Positions 1 to 10,775 of a stretch of DNA of 64,000 nt are shown here, in pieces; positions within the stretch are counted from its first letter, which is position 1; each line of letters starts with the position of its first letter. This DNA is from Trifolium pratense (lineage: Eukaryota > Streptophyta > Magnoliopsida > Fabales > Fabaceae), in the NCBI RefSeq assembly GCF_020283565.1, contig NC_060064.1:7276001-7340000 (forward strand). The letters run 5' to 3'. The notes beneath the pieces were generated by a model. It saw only the letters and a list, made by a program, of their open reading frames with translations. It was not told where the DNA came from and did no database searches. Both the position numbers and the translations under genes were made by a program.

Positions 1-2
1 TT

Positions 3-1487
3 GCAAAAATATTGTCACAACATAACAATGTTAATGTTACAATAGTAACCACTCCACAAAATGCATCACGTTTCTCATCAATTCTAGCACGTTATCTTAA
101 CATTCAAGTAATCCAACTCCAATTTCCATGTAAAGAATTTGGATTACCAGAAGGGTGTGAGAATCTTGACATGTTACCTTCACTTGGCATAGCCTCAAAC
201 TTCTTCAATGCAACAAAATTTCTACAACAAGAAGTTGACAAGCTATTTGAAGAGTTAACACCATCACCAACATGCATAATTTCAGATATGTGTTTGCCAT
301 ATACAATCCATATAGCTAGAAAATTCAATATTCCAAGAATTTCTTTTGTTGGATCAAGTTGCTTTTATCTCTTGATTGTGCATAATTTATATGTCGCGAA
401 TATGAATGAAATTATGGCTAATAAAGAATCTGAGTACTTTGTTTTACCTGGTATACCTGACAAAATCGAAATGACCATAGCTCAAGCAGGAATAGGATAT
501 AAGGGTGAAGCTTGGAAGCAATTTAATGATGATGTGATTGAAGCTGAAATGGGTACTTATGGGATAATCATGAATTCTTTTGAAGAATTGGAACCAACAT
601 ATGCAAGGGAATATAACAAGGTAAAAAATGATAAGGTTTGGTGTATTGGTCCTGTTTCACTCAGTAACACTGATTATTTGGATAAGTTTCAAAGAGGTAA
701 TGACAATAAGGATTCAATTGATGAATGGAAGCACATGAAGTGGCTTGATTCTCAGAAACAAGGGAGTGTTATCTATGCAAGCCTTGGAAGTTTATGTAAT
801 ATAACATCAACACAAATGATAGAGCTTGGTTTAGCATTAGAAGCTACAAAAAGACCTTTTATTTGGGTTATAGGAGATGGAAATCAATTAGAAGAGTTGA
901 AAAAATGGATTTATGAAAGTGGATTTGAGGGGAGAATCAATGGTAGAGGCCTAGTAATTAAGGGTTGGGCACCTCAGTTATTGATATTGTCACATTCTGC
1001 AACTGGAGGATTCTTGACACATTGTGGATGGAATTCTACTATTGAAGCAATATGTGCCGGTGTTCCAATGGTTACATGGCCACTTTTTGCCGATCAATTT
1101 TTGAACGAAAGTTTTGTTGTGCAAATATTAAAAGTTGGTGTGAAAATTGGGGTGGAGAGTCCTATGAAATGGGGTGAGGAAGAACAAAGTAGTGTGATAG
1201 TGAAGAAGGAAGATATCATTAGAGGAATTGAAAGATTAATGGATGAGTCAAGTGAAAGTGAAGAAATAAGAAAAAAGATTAGAGAGCTTGGTGAGATGGC
1301 TAAAAAGGCTATAGAAAAAGATGGAACTTCTCATTCTAATTTTACTTTGTTCATCCAAGATATCATACAAAAAAGTAAGGATATGTTTGAAGGAACAGGA
1401 ACCGAGGAGTTGAAGGAAATTGCGGAGAAAATGTATGATGCTGAAATAAATGATAAGGTTTGTAGTGTTGGCAAAGAAAATTGTTGA
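3..1487 (+). CDS. UGT-1: UDP-glycosyltransferase, UGT73 family (5' end outside window)
   Basis: Family 1 (GT-B fold) plant glycosyltransferase that moves a sugar from a UDP-sugar to a small acceptor in the cytosol. The frame is open from base 3, where the codons match residues ~29-32 of the neighbouring UGTs (A-K-I-L), so about 31 N-terminal codons including the catalytic His lie before the window; the TTG at 12 is internal, not a start. Visible are the ISDMCLPYT segment with the partner Asp, and a complete PSPG box beginning WAPQLLILSH, with HCGWNS, the later Glu and the final D-Q pair that bind the UDP-sugar. Odd points: the usual WVIRDG reads WVIGDG (Arg to Gly). The C-terminal tail is a shortened form (ends NDKVCSVGKENC) of the longer tails of UGT-2 and UGT-5. 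No introns. The acceptor cannot be told. The UGT73 call is firm; the UGT73C-like subgroup is from memory of motifs. Confidence 0.93.
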   Translation, partial: AKILSQHNNVNVTIVTTPQNASRFSSILARYLNIQVIQLQFPCKEFGLPEGCENLDMLPSLGIASNFFNATKFLQQEVDKLFEELTPSPTCIISDMCLPYTIHIARKFNIPRISFVGSSCFYLLIVHNLYVANMNEIMANKESEYFVLPGIPDKIEMTIAQAGIGYKGEAWKQFNDDVIEAEMGTYGIIMNSFEELEPTYAREYNKVKNDKVWCIGPVSLSNTDYLDKFQRGNDNKDSIDEWKHMKWLDSQKQGSVIYASLGSLCNITSTQMIELGLALEATKRPFIWVIGDGNQLEELKKWIYESGFEGRINGRGLVIKGWAPQLLILSHSATGGFLTHCGWNSTIEAICAGVPMVTWPLFADQFLNESFVVQILKVGVKIGVESPMKWGEEEQSSVIVKKEDIIRGIERLMDESSESEEIRKKIRELGEMAKKAIEKDGTSHSNFTLFIQDIIQKSKDMFEGTGTEELKEIAEKMYDAEINDKVCSVGKENC

Positions 1488-1502
1488 AAATGTGGATCAT
1501 GT

Positions 1503-1572
1503 CATTTTAATTTGACTTTGCTTATCCAAGATTCCATGCAACAACATGCACCAATGTTGAAACTTGAAGAGA
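1503..1572 (+). pseudogene. Relic of a UGT C-terminus just after UGT-1
   Basis: Read in the frame starting at 1503, this non-coding stretch gives HFNLTLLIQDSMQQ, which aligns with the last ~20 residues of UGT-6 (YLNITLLIQDIMQLQSS). It begins 15 bases past the UGT-1 stop. It is the remnant of a second UGT gene that once lay directly downstream. Confidence 0.6.
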
Positions 1573-1621
1573 TATATCATATATGCTCAATTTAAATAAC
1601 GTATGTCCTTTTGTTGTTATT

Positions 1622-1761
1622 TTTTTTTTTTGTCAAGTAGTCTACTGAAAAGTAAATCCACCTTAAAGATGAATAAGTGGAGTGTCTGAGGTTCGAACTC
1701 CGACTCTGCATATAAAATGTGATATCCCTATCAACTGAATTAAGCTCACAGGGACTTATCA
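1622..1761 (-). mobile_element. tRNA-derived SINE with 13-bp target duplication
   Basis: A 140-bp insertion flanked by TTTTGTTGTTATT at 1609-1621 and 1762-1774. Read on the minus strand it has a box A-like segment (TTAATTCAGTTGATAGGG), a box B (GAGTTCGAACCTC) and a 3' A-run next to the 1609-1621 copy, as in a polymerase-III SINE. It interrupts the 3' flank of UGT-1. A second copy of the same family lies at 34630-34751. Confidence 0.75.
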
Positions 1762-1964
1762 TTTTGTTGTTATTATTTGTGTTCTTTTTCTATTGTTGCA
1801 TAATGTACGCATGAAGTTATGTTATAACTTATAAGTGCATGAAAAGGCTATTGAATTGATACTTTTTTGTAAGAAGAAGGTGCTATATGCTTACCTTGCA
1901 GGAAAAAAAAAATAGAAAATGAAAAATCATGATGGAGTGGTAACAAACAAAAATTGTGTCTAAG

Positions 1965-2049
1965 CCACTAAGTTTGGTCTAGTGATAAGAAGTTTGGATA
2001 ATAAACTATAGGTCATGAGTTCGATTCTTAGCTCATTGTAAAAAAAAAA
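1965..2049 (+). mobile_element. SINE-like fragment
   Basis: The plus strand carries TGGTCTAGTGATAAG (box A-like) near 1975, GAGTTCGATTCT (box B-like) near 2017, and a run of nine or more A at 2040-2049. Too degenerate and out of context for a tRNA gene; best read as a short or truncated SINE. The rest of 1775-2787 shows no gene. Confidence 0.4.
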
Positions 2050-2796
2050 TTGTGTCTCTGGTGCCATGAAACATCTACAACACTTGCATATTCCCTTTTT
2101 CAACAAACTATCACTATGCTACCACATGGTGTGGGGTGTGCCTCAAAAAGTACATACATTAATTTGTTCCCTTCAACTTTCACATAATTTGATACCTCAT
2201 GCCCTACTAATTACCAAACACACCGATCAACATTTAATGGGAAAATGGAAGAAATAATTTTCTTGTATGGTGAAGAAATTCACTTCTAACTAATCTTTCC
2301 AATAAAAATGGGGGCTTGAAAAAAAAATATATAGGCCAAAAGTGATATTAACCTTCTTCAAAAATACTAGCGGGATTTAGTGCCTTCTCCAACCTTTTGG
2401 AGGTCATGTGAGATTGTTAAAAGTAGACGCTAACAGTGAGGGAATCAGAAAAAATAGTTTAGGGGGCCACAATTTTTTTTAATATACAAATTAAATACGA
2501 AAAATATATTACATATAATAATATACGGTGTAAAAATATATGTTGGTCAAATTGTGTTCAAATAAGATTTTTTTTAGCAAATAAGATGTTATGTTGATAT
2601 TTATTTATGTTAGTTCAATTAATTTTACTCAATATTAATTTTACTCAATATTATAAATTCAATTAGGTATGCGTTATTTTTGGACGAACAAAGTCAAAGT
2701 TATTTATTATAAAATTAAACTATATAACTTAAAATAATACTCTACGTACATGTACAAAGTGAAATGAAATCATCAATAATAGAATATAAACTAATA

Positions 2797-3977
2797 GGCT
2801 TAAATGCAGTTTTGCCCCACTATTTTGATTAAATCGAAATTTTACCCCCCCTGTTTTAAAACGCGGACTTTTACCCCCTGTTTTATAATTTTTTGGATTT
2901 TGTCCCCCCTAAAATTCTGCTTTCGAGTCACAACTTCAAAGCTTCGTACACAACTCAATTTAGATCAATAATTCACCAAACGGATATCGAAATGACCGTA
3001 ATCGAGTTATCTTTCCACAGAATCAAACCTCACTAAATTCGGAGTTACAAAGAGAGATTAATTACCATTTTAGTGAAGGTATGTCCCCCAAAATTCTGCA
3101 CAAAATCTGCTTTCGAGTCACAACTTCAAAGCTTCGCACACAACTCAATTTGGATCAATAATTCACCAAACTGATACCGAAATGACCATAATCGAGTTAG
3201 CTTTCAACAGAATCAAATCCCACTAAATTTGGAGTTACAAAGAGAGATTAATTACAGTTTTAGTGAAGGTCTGTCCAATTACTAATTTTGCAGAAATCTA
3301 CTTATGACCTTCAAATTCAACATCGTCTACCAAACACATCGTAACTCCAAATTTGACGAAATTTAAATGACAACAAGGGTAATTTCGTTAGCTTTCCGGA
3401 CATGTAAATACTATTGAAAAATGAGCTACAGGGTGAGAGACAAGACAAAAATATCAGTAGTAGTTCCATACAATAATTAATCTCTCTCTGTAATTTGGAC
3501 AGACCTTCAGTAAAATGATAATTAATCTCTCTTTGTAATTCCAAATTTAGTGGAGTTTGATTCTGTGGAAAAATAACTCGATTGTGGTCATTTTGGTACT
3601 AGTTTGGTGAATTATGGATTCAAATGAAATTCTGTGCGATGTTTTGAAGTTGTGACTTGAAAGCAGATTTTGTGCAGAATTTTTGGGGGACATACCTTCA
3701 CTAAAATGGTAATTAATCTCTCTTTATAACTCCAAATTTAGTGGGGTTTGATTTTGTGGAAAGATAACTCGATTACGGTCATTTCGATATCCGTTTGGTG
3801 AATTATTGATCCAATTTGAGTTGTGTACGAAGCTTTGAACTTGTGACTCGAAAGCAGAATTTTAGGGGGGGCAAAATCCAAAAAATTATAAAACAGGGGG
3901 GGTAAAAATCCGCGTTTTAAAACAGGGGGTAAAATTCCGATTTAATCAAAACAGGGGGGCAAAACTGCATTTAAGCC
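2797..3977. mobile_element. Mutator-like foldback element (1.18 kb, very long TIRs, 9-bp TSD)
   Basis: The two halves are near-complete inverted repeats of each other: it opens GGCTTAAATGCAGTTTTG and closes with the reverse complement, and the arms stay homologous for roughly 500-600 bases each. A 9-bp direct repeat AAACTAATA flanks it exactly (2788-2796 and 3978-3986), the target-duplication length of Mutator-like elements. Each arm carries internal repeats of a module around 'gagttacaaagagagatta', so the arms grew by local duplication. There is no transposase gene, so it is non-autonomous. Transcribed, it would form a long hairpin. Confidence 0.85.
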
Positions 3978-4086
3978 AAACTAATATTTGCACTAATACT
4001 TGAACTAATATATATCATGAGTTTCTTATAGTCATTAAAAATAAACTCTAAACAAATATTTACATTAATATTTCACTAAATTTCAC

Positions 4087-4325
4087 TAAATTTTGGAATA
4101 ATTATGAGACGGAAATACAAATTCAGTCCCAAGTTTGCGACAGATATTTTACTTCGTCTCAATTTGGAGACGGAATATCAATTCTGTCCCAACTGACCAA
4201 AGAAATTTAAAAAGAAATATTTCTTAGTGAAAAGCGTCGCAAATTCCGTCCCAATTTAAATATTTTGGGACGAAAAATATTTCCGTCACAAATTTCTGTC
4301 CCAGATCTATTTTTTTCTAGTAGTG
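4087..4325. mobile_element. CACTA-type (EnSpm) non-autonomous fragment
   Basis: The right end reads, on the minus strand, CACTACTAGAAAAAAATAG followed by repeated 'gggacg/ggacag' motifs, a typical legume CACTA terminus with subterminal repeats. The left end CACTAAATTTT at 4087 is only a weak match to the TIR, and I see no clean 3-bp target duplication, so the left boundary is tentative. Confidence 0.45.
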
Positions 4326-4585
4326 AAATACGTGTACATAATTTCTTAAAATCATTGATAATATATTTGAATTAAAACCAACCTTTTGTAAAATAACTTT
4401 ACTACACAAGAATTAAAATAACTTTATTTAGTTTACTAATATTTTCAGATGTATTTATTAATATTTTCCTAAAAGATAAGCAATTGGACCATCTTTATCC
4501 TACATAATTTTTTTTTTTATAAGCAAAAATTGAATTATAAGGAGTACAATGGGGTACTCAACCCTTACAATTCTTATAGCAACCA

Positions 4586-5103
4586 TTACATGCTAATAAT
4601 GCATTTTAATGGATCCTTACACCAATCTGAAAATACACAAGAAGACTTACTAGCTATTTTACCTATAAACCAAAACCATGAAATATAAATAATCTTGTCT
4701 TCTAAGACTTTCCAATTAATAGCTTCTCCTCTAAAAACCACATTGTTACGCGCACGCCATATACACCAAGTGGTGGCCAACCAAATAACGTGACGAGCTT
4801 TTTCATATTTCTTATTTTTCAATAAAACTCCAAAAGAGGAAAAATGTTTCCACCCGTCATCAAAAGAGATGAAATCCACATTCATCCATTTAAAAATCTG
4901 CTTCCACAACTTTTGAGAAAAAGAGCAATTAAAGAGCACATGAGATAATTCCTCTTGTTCTTCAAAACAAAAAATGCAACATTGCTCATGCGGATTAACA
5001 AGGATAGATTTTCTTGCCAAGGCCATTCGAGTTGGAAGTCTTGATAATAATAACCTCCATCCAAAAATGCTTACTTTGGATGGAACATCATTTAACCATA
5101 ATT
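4586..5103 (-). pseudogene. Outer LINE ORF2, 3' portion (zf-RVT region)
   Basis: Encodes the C-terminal zinc-binding reverse-transcriptase domain: LWLNDVPSKVSIFGWRLL, then CCIFCFEEQEELSHVLFNC and a CIWRARNNVVF segment typical of plant LINE ORF2 ends. It continues in frame from the 5' part at 10776-13720: the duplicated 16 bases TCATTTAACCATAATT (plus strand) occur at both junctions, and removing the inner element restores an uninterrupted frame of about 1,150 codons. This element family lacks a C-terminal RNase H domain. Confidence 0.85.
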
Positions 5104-5129
5104 TTTTGAAACACAAGACAAAAATTTCA

Positions 5130-8100
5130 TTAATGAACAAAGTTACATAAGGATATATCTTTGTGGATTATATCGATAATACAGAGGGGGGTGCTATTAA
5201 CCCAAGTTTTGTTTGGCTCAGTTAGGGCCCATTTGGCTAAAAAGTCAGCTGCTTGGTTTCCTGTTCGCCGAACCCAATTGATGCTCACGTTAGGGTTGTT
5301 GTCGAGGAAAGCTCTACCTCTGCGTGCGATTCGACCTGAGTAGAAGTGGTTGAAATTGCGTTGTTTCACCGTATCAACAATTGAAGTCGAGTCCAGTTCG
5401 ATAATGACTTGGGTATTACCAAGAGACTGCGCGAAATCAATAACAACATTCAAACCTAGGGCTTCACCGTCTAAAATATCACTCAAGCCGCTTACCACCA
5501 CCGTCTTGGCTCCAACGCACTTTCCTTCCTCCGTCCGCAGAACCATCCCTAAACCCCAACGGCCATCACCACAAGGGTGAGCATCCACGTTCAGCTTTAG
5601 AGAGTTTCTGGGCGGAGGTGTCCAGTTAGTGTTGTTACCACGAGGTTGAGTAGCAGCGGCGCACATAGGAAGACGATGAGGGTGACCCAACGTTTGGTAT
5701 TCGATGGAGGACGATATCGCTTGCTGAACAACACACATAACAGGTAGGTTTTTATCCTAAAAAACGAATAGATTTCTTGCTCGCCAAATATGATATGTTA
5801 AAGCTGTAATCGGGGCCATACATTCCTGATTCTTAGTTTTAAGCATAGTAGATAGCCACTCTGAGAATGATTGATGTCGATCTGTGGTATTAAAATGGAT
5901 AGTCATAGAAGAGCCAAACCACACTACTTTTGCCCATTCACATTGCATAAACACATGATCAATAGTTTCTAGGGATGTGTTGCATCTAGGACACGTTGGG
6001 TTGCATAGGATACCTTTAGAACTTAAGCTGCTTCTAACAGGGAGGGAATGATTTAAAATTCTCCAAATAAGAGTAGCGTGCTTTGGTGGTATTTTTAGCT
6101 TCCAAAGGTTTTGCCACGTAAGGTCAGTGGCTATAGCGTTGCTACTAACTTGATTATGTCTGAGATGGTTCCACTCCATGGCTGCGTGGTAGCCAGACTT
6201 AACCGTATATAAACCATCTTTGGTTCCGGACCAAACTAGTTCATCCTTAGAGTTGGGTTCCACCAAAGGAAGCTGCAGAATCTGATTGGCTTCAAAGGGT
6301 AGAAAGATTTGGTGGATAAGGTTCTGGTTCCATTGGTTAGTGGCAGGGTTGATGAGGTCCTTAACCAAATTGTATCGAGTATATCCTTGTTGAGTCTCCA
6401 AACTTTAAACCCGTTTTGCTTGGGCAACCAGCTGTCCTTCCATATGTTAACGCTTTCTCCATTCCCTATAGTCCAAAAACACCCCTTTTGGAGGATCCAT
6501 CTGGCATGGAGAATACTTCTCCAAGTGTAACTGAGCATGTTACCATTCTTAGCCTCCATGAATTGGCATTTAGGGAAGTATTTAGCCTTATAAACTTTAG
6601 CCACAAGAGAATCAGGTTGTGTAGCAATTCTCCAGCCTTGTTTTGCTAGAAGGGCTTCATTGAACATACAAGTGTTTCTGAAACCATACCCTCCTTGTGT
6701 TTTATTTTTGCACATTTTCTTCCAATTGATCCAATGAAGCTTTTTCTTGTCTGTATTACTACCCCACCAAAAGTTGCTAGTCATGCTTTCAATTTGTTTG
6801 CAAAGCCCCTTTGGGAGGAGGAAGCAACTCATTATATAAGTAAGGATAGCTTGAATAACTGCTTTTAGTAAAGTCCCTCTTCCGGCATAGGAAAGATTTT
6901 TTTCCTTCCACCCTTTTAGTTTTTTCCAAACCCGATCCTTAATATAGTTGAAAATCTGTTGTTTAGATCTGCCTATGTCAGTAGGCATTCCTAAGTATTT
7001 AGAAAAGTGATCAACTCTTGTCATGGGGAGGATATGATTGACTTCAACCTTGACTTCATTAGGGACCATTTTGCTGAAGATAATCTCAGATTTTTGCATA
7101 TTTACCAATTGACCAGAAGCCCGTTGATAATCTAGAATAATGTTCCTAACGTTAGTAGCTTCCTGCTTGGTGGCCCTGCAAAAAAATAGGCTATCATCAG
7201 CAAAGAGAAGATGAGTGACCTCAGGGGCACCATTAGCAACTTTAACTCCATGAATGAGTTGTTTATTTTTTGCCTGGGTTATGAGGCCTTAGAGCACATC
7301 AGCACATATGATAAAAAGGAAAGGAGAAAGGGGATCTCCCTGTCTGAGGCCTCTTTGAGGTCTGAAAGGAGTAGATGGGTTCCCATTAATGAGGATAGAG
7401 AATTGAACAGTAGTCACGCATTGCAGAATAATGTTAGTGAGGTGTTGGGGGAAGCCCATAGCTTCCAAAGTTGCTCTTAGAAAGTTCCATTCCACCCTGT
7501 CGTAAGCCTTTGCCATGTCAGTTTTTATCCCAACAAAACCTTTCTTTCTGTTAGTGTGCTTGAAGTAGTTGAAAATCTCAAAGGCTACCAAAATGTTGTT
7601 AGTTATAAGCCTATCTTGAACGAAGGCACTTTGGTTGTGGCTGATGATATTAGGAAGGATAGGTTTCAGTCTATTAGCTATGGTCTTGGTTATGATTTTG
7701 AAAATAACGTTGCAAAGGGATATGGGTCTATAATCACTAGGGGTAATGGGGTTCTTTATCTTCGGAATAAGACATATGTGGGTGTTGTTATACCGGTCAG
7801 GGTTCTCCTCCTTGTTAAGAACGTTCAGGACAGCCTCAGTGACGTCTTTTCCCACTATGTCCCAGTAGTTGTGGTAGAAGAGAGCTGGTAGCCCATCAGG
7901 GCCCGGGGCAGCCAATCCTTTCATGTCTTTAATGGCATTATGAACTTCATCTGCAGTAAAATTAGTGCTGAGATAGGATTGCATCTCCTGGGTGATTCTG
8001 TTATTAACCAACTCCACGATCTTGTTAGTATTGTAGGTTTCTTGACTGGTGAAAAGATCCTTGAAATGTTTAATGAGGGTATCTTCTATGTGGTCAAAAT

Positions 8101-9271
8101 CAGAGTGAGTAGTTCCCTGGTTGTCTCGGATGGTGTCAATCTGATTCCTTTTCCTTCTTTGGGAGGCTTTTTGGTGAAAAAATTTTGTGTTTTTGTCCCC
8201 ATGTTGCAGCCAAAGGACCCGAGAGCGTTGATTCCACCACATTTCTTCACATTCAAGTAACTTGTCAAGTTCCATCTCTTTTTGTTGGATCTGTTGCATC
8301 ATGTTATTTACGCTGCTACCATTGTTTATTGCATGCAGTTCTGATTGAGTCTCTTTGATTTTTTTCGGCAGGCTTCCAAATTGTTGTTTGCCCCAATGAT
8401 GCATGTGTTGCAGGGTGGAATCCAGCTTGCTAGTCACACTGCCTCTGGCCTTACTCCAAGCATCTTTGACAATGGTAAAGTGGTCCTTATGACTAGTCCA
8501 CATTTGTTCATAGCGCCTGCACTGATTGGTATGTTGTAAAGGCCTGCCAGGGTGGTTAGTAGAAAAATCAAGCATAATGGGACAATGATCAGAGCTATAT
8601 CTTAGTAAGTGGTTATTTTCATGAAAAGAAAAATTTTGCATCCAGTCATTTGTAGCACAAAACCTGTCCAATCTAGCTTGAATATAATGGCTACCTTGTT
8701 GTCTATTGTGCCAAGTGAATTTAGATCATTTATACCCTATATCAGTTAAGTTGCAATTATACAAGGACTCTCTAAACGCAGTAGTAATATTGTAATCTAT
8801 GGGATTTCCCCCAACTTTCTCATCAGAGCTTAAGAGAATGTTAAAATCACCAAAAATAAGCCAGTTCGTATTAGTATTAGTATTATCTAAGTCATTGATC
8901 AAATTACAAGTAAGTAATTTATTTTGGTTAGAAGGGAAACCATAAATGCCTGTTGCCCGCCAATGCATATCATGAGAGTGAATAATGCAGTCAATGTAGT
9001 TCAAATCATATGTAATTATATTCAAATCAACAGTACAATTTTTCCAAAGTAAGGCAAGGCCACTAGCTTTACCCCCACTAGTGGTGGCACAATCTACAAT
9101 CTTATAGTTGTAATCATTAACGAAATTATGTAAAAAATGAGAGTTAGAGCTTAGCTGTTTCGTCTCCATTAAGAAAACTATATCAGGTTGGTGCTTGGCT
9201 ATGAGCTTTTTAAGGGCTCTTGCTATCCTTGGGTTGCCACACCCTTGACAGTTCCAAGATATGAGCCTCAT
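5130..9271 (-). pseudogene. Inner LINE ORF2: endonuclease-RT-RNase H, broken
   Basis: Domains in order on the minus strand. Endonuclease from the ATG at 9271: MRLISWNCQGCGN, FLMETKQ, then IFGDFNILLSS and SSDHCPIML. Reverse transcriptase: [44 protein letters not shown]. Zinc-binding zf-RVT region: LWKLKIPPKHATLIWRIL, then CPRCNTSLETIDHVFMQC. C-terminal RNase H: KLNVDAHPCGDGRWGLGMV, DGEALGL, IELDSTSIV, RTGNQAADFLAK. One reading frame is broken by TGA at 8726-8728, TAA at 7289-7291 (just before the FADD motif), a 1-base frameshift near 6390-6400 and TAG at 5757-5759, so it cannot make a full protein. It begins with an ATGA overlap with ORF1. Confidence 0.88.
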
Positions 9272-10479
9272 ACTGATTGGCTGGCCTGCCCTGCAGGTCC
9301 TGCCATTTGAGTGTTTGTGCTTGTTTCCAAGCTTGCCTCGATTCTAGGCCTTTTTTGCATTTTCTGGTCTTCAGTTTGCTGTTTTGTTTCCATCGAGTCA
9401 TTGCCTTGGTCAGTGCTTCTTATGGGTTTTTGCCATATTCCTTGCACAACACCATCATGTGTCTCATTTGAATTCTGCATATTGTTATTTGGGAATCTAG
9501 AGCTCCCCTCTGCAGCTTCTTCCTGAATCTTCATAGCTGCCATTTGAGCTAGCATGCTTGCTGGAATTGGTGGGCTATATTGTCCAAATGTTTTTGAATG
9601 TGATGGATTGCTATAGAATTTTCTGTCCTTTTCCTCCATGACCCGTCTCCCATATTGGTTAGATCGTATCCATGGGCCTAAGGGAGCAGCGTCTTCCAAG
9701 TTCAGAGGTTCATTCTGGCAAAGATTGTCTCCATGACCCAATATACCACATTTGAAACAGACCTGTGGTAACTTTTCATAGCGAAAGTCGATCCAAGATG
9801 TGCCATCTTTATGATTTCCAATTAGACTACCTGTTTGAATTGGTTGATGGACATTTACTGCAACCTTGATCTTGATTATCATCTTTTTTCCCGGATATTC
9901 GTAGAACTCAGATGCTTCTACGCTTCCTAGCAAATTTCCGATGCTTTCTCCCATCTTCTTGGTCTTGCAATGTGGGGGAAGACCCCATAATTGAATCCAA
10001 ACGGGGGCATGAGTGAATTCCACCAGTTTAGGATCTGTTTGTCTGTCCCAAGACTTCACAATAAGCCATGAATTTCGAAAAATCCACGGATTTCCAAGAA
10101 GGATCCTTTCTTGGTCAATGGATCTTGTCATGAAAAACTGGAGGATTCCACCTTCAATTTCTTGAATTTTGAGGCCTTGGGGAGAACCCTAAATACTTTC
10201 CAATCCATTTTGGATTGAGCTAACATGAATTGGTTTTTCTGTGATAATTTTGCCTAAGAGACTCTTTTGGCATGCTGTGACCCCTTCTTTGACAATGTTT
10301 TCAGGATAAACAAAGAACCCAGTTCTGCTCTTAGATGGTGAAGCAGTGAAGGGTTGTTGAGGAGTTTGCTGATGTTGTTCCATGGAGGGAGCTTCAGGGA
10401 TCAAGATCCTGGGTCTGCTAGAGGCAGAAAAGGTGATTCTGGGTGGGGTTTGGTTCTGGTTCTCCATAGGGGTTCTCAA
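9268..10479 (-). pseudogene. Inner LINE ORF1: gag-like zinc-knuckle protein with one nonsense codon
   Basis: Open frame of about 403 codons interrupted once by an in-frame TAG at 10189-10191. The first ~96 residues are Pro/Gln/Ser-rich. The central part has PWIFRNSWLIVKSW and WIQLWGLPPHC, as in DUF4283-type plant LINE ORF1 proteins, followed by a CCHC knuckle CFKCGILGHGDNLC. In L1-type elements this protein binds element RNA. Its stop overlaps the ORF2 start as ATGA (9268-9271), suggesting ORF2 was translated by termination-reinitiation. Confidence 0.82.
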
Positions 10480-10775
10480 AGGAAACTATGATCAACAAAA
10501 GAAAAACTTGAAAGAAAAGAAAGGAAAAACTACCAAGAGAGGAAAAGTGATGAGGGTTCAAGAGAAAAACGTTTGAAGAAGGACAAAGAACGTATCACAA
10601 CTGAAGAGGAGAATAACCATCCACACAAGGGGAGATAACTGCCAAGCTTTTACAGCACAAAAATAAGAAGGCTAAAAAAGTTTAAAGGAAGAAGAGGAAT
10701 CTTGGAGAATTCTTTCAAAGAAACGTCAAACGATTAGCACATTTAATTGCATTGATTATATCAACTTGGAATATC

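Larger units (their letters stand above)
5104..10775 (-). mobile_element. Inner LINE (L1-type with RNase H), full length, nested in the outer LINE
   Basis: A 5,672-bp element flanked by TCATTTAACCATAATT (5088-5103 and 10776-10791), inserted within the outer LINE ORF2. On the minus strand the order is 5' leader, ORF1 (zinc-knuckle protein), ORF2 (endonuclease, reverse transcriptase, zf-RVT, RNase H), then a short A-rich end. The presence of both ORFs and a leader of roughly 300 bases suggests a near-complete copy. It carries several inactivating changes, listed under its ORFs. Confidence 0.92.

Noticed and set aside
104..328. Antisense frames over UGT genes (also 19200-19559, 23322-23681, 29313-29522)
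   Set aside because: They mirror the conserved coding strand of the UGTs and have no start context or independent support.
7211..8539. Plus-strand frames over the inner LINE
   Set aside because: Opposite-strand shadows of the LINE ORF2.
5104..10775. Inner LINE as an active element
   Set aside because: Four in-frame stops in total and a frameshift disrupt both ORFs.
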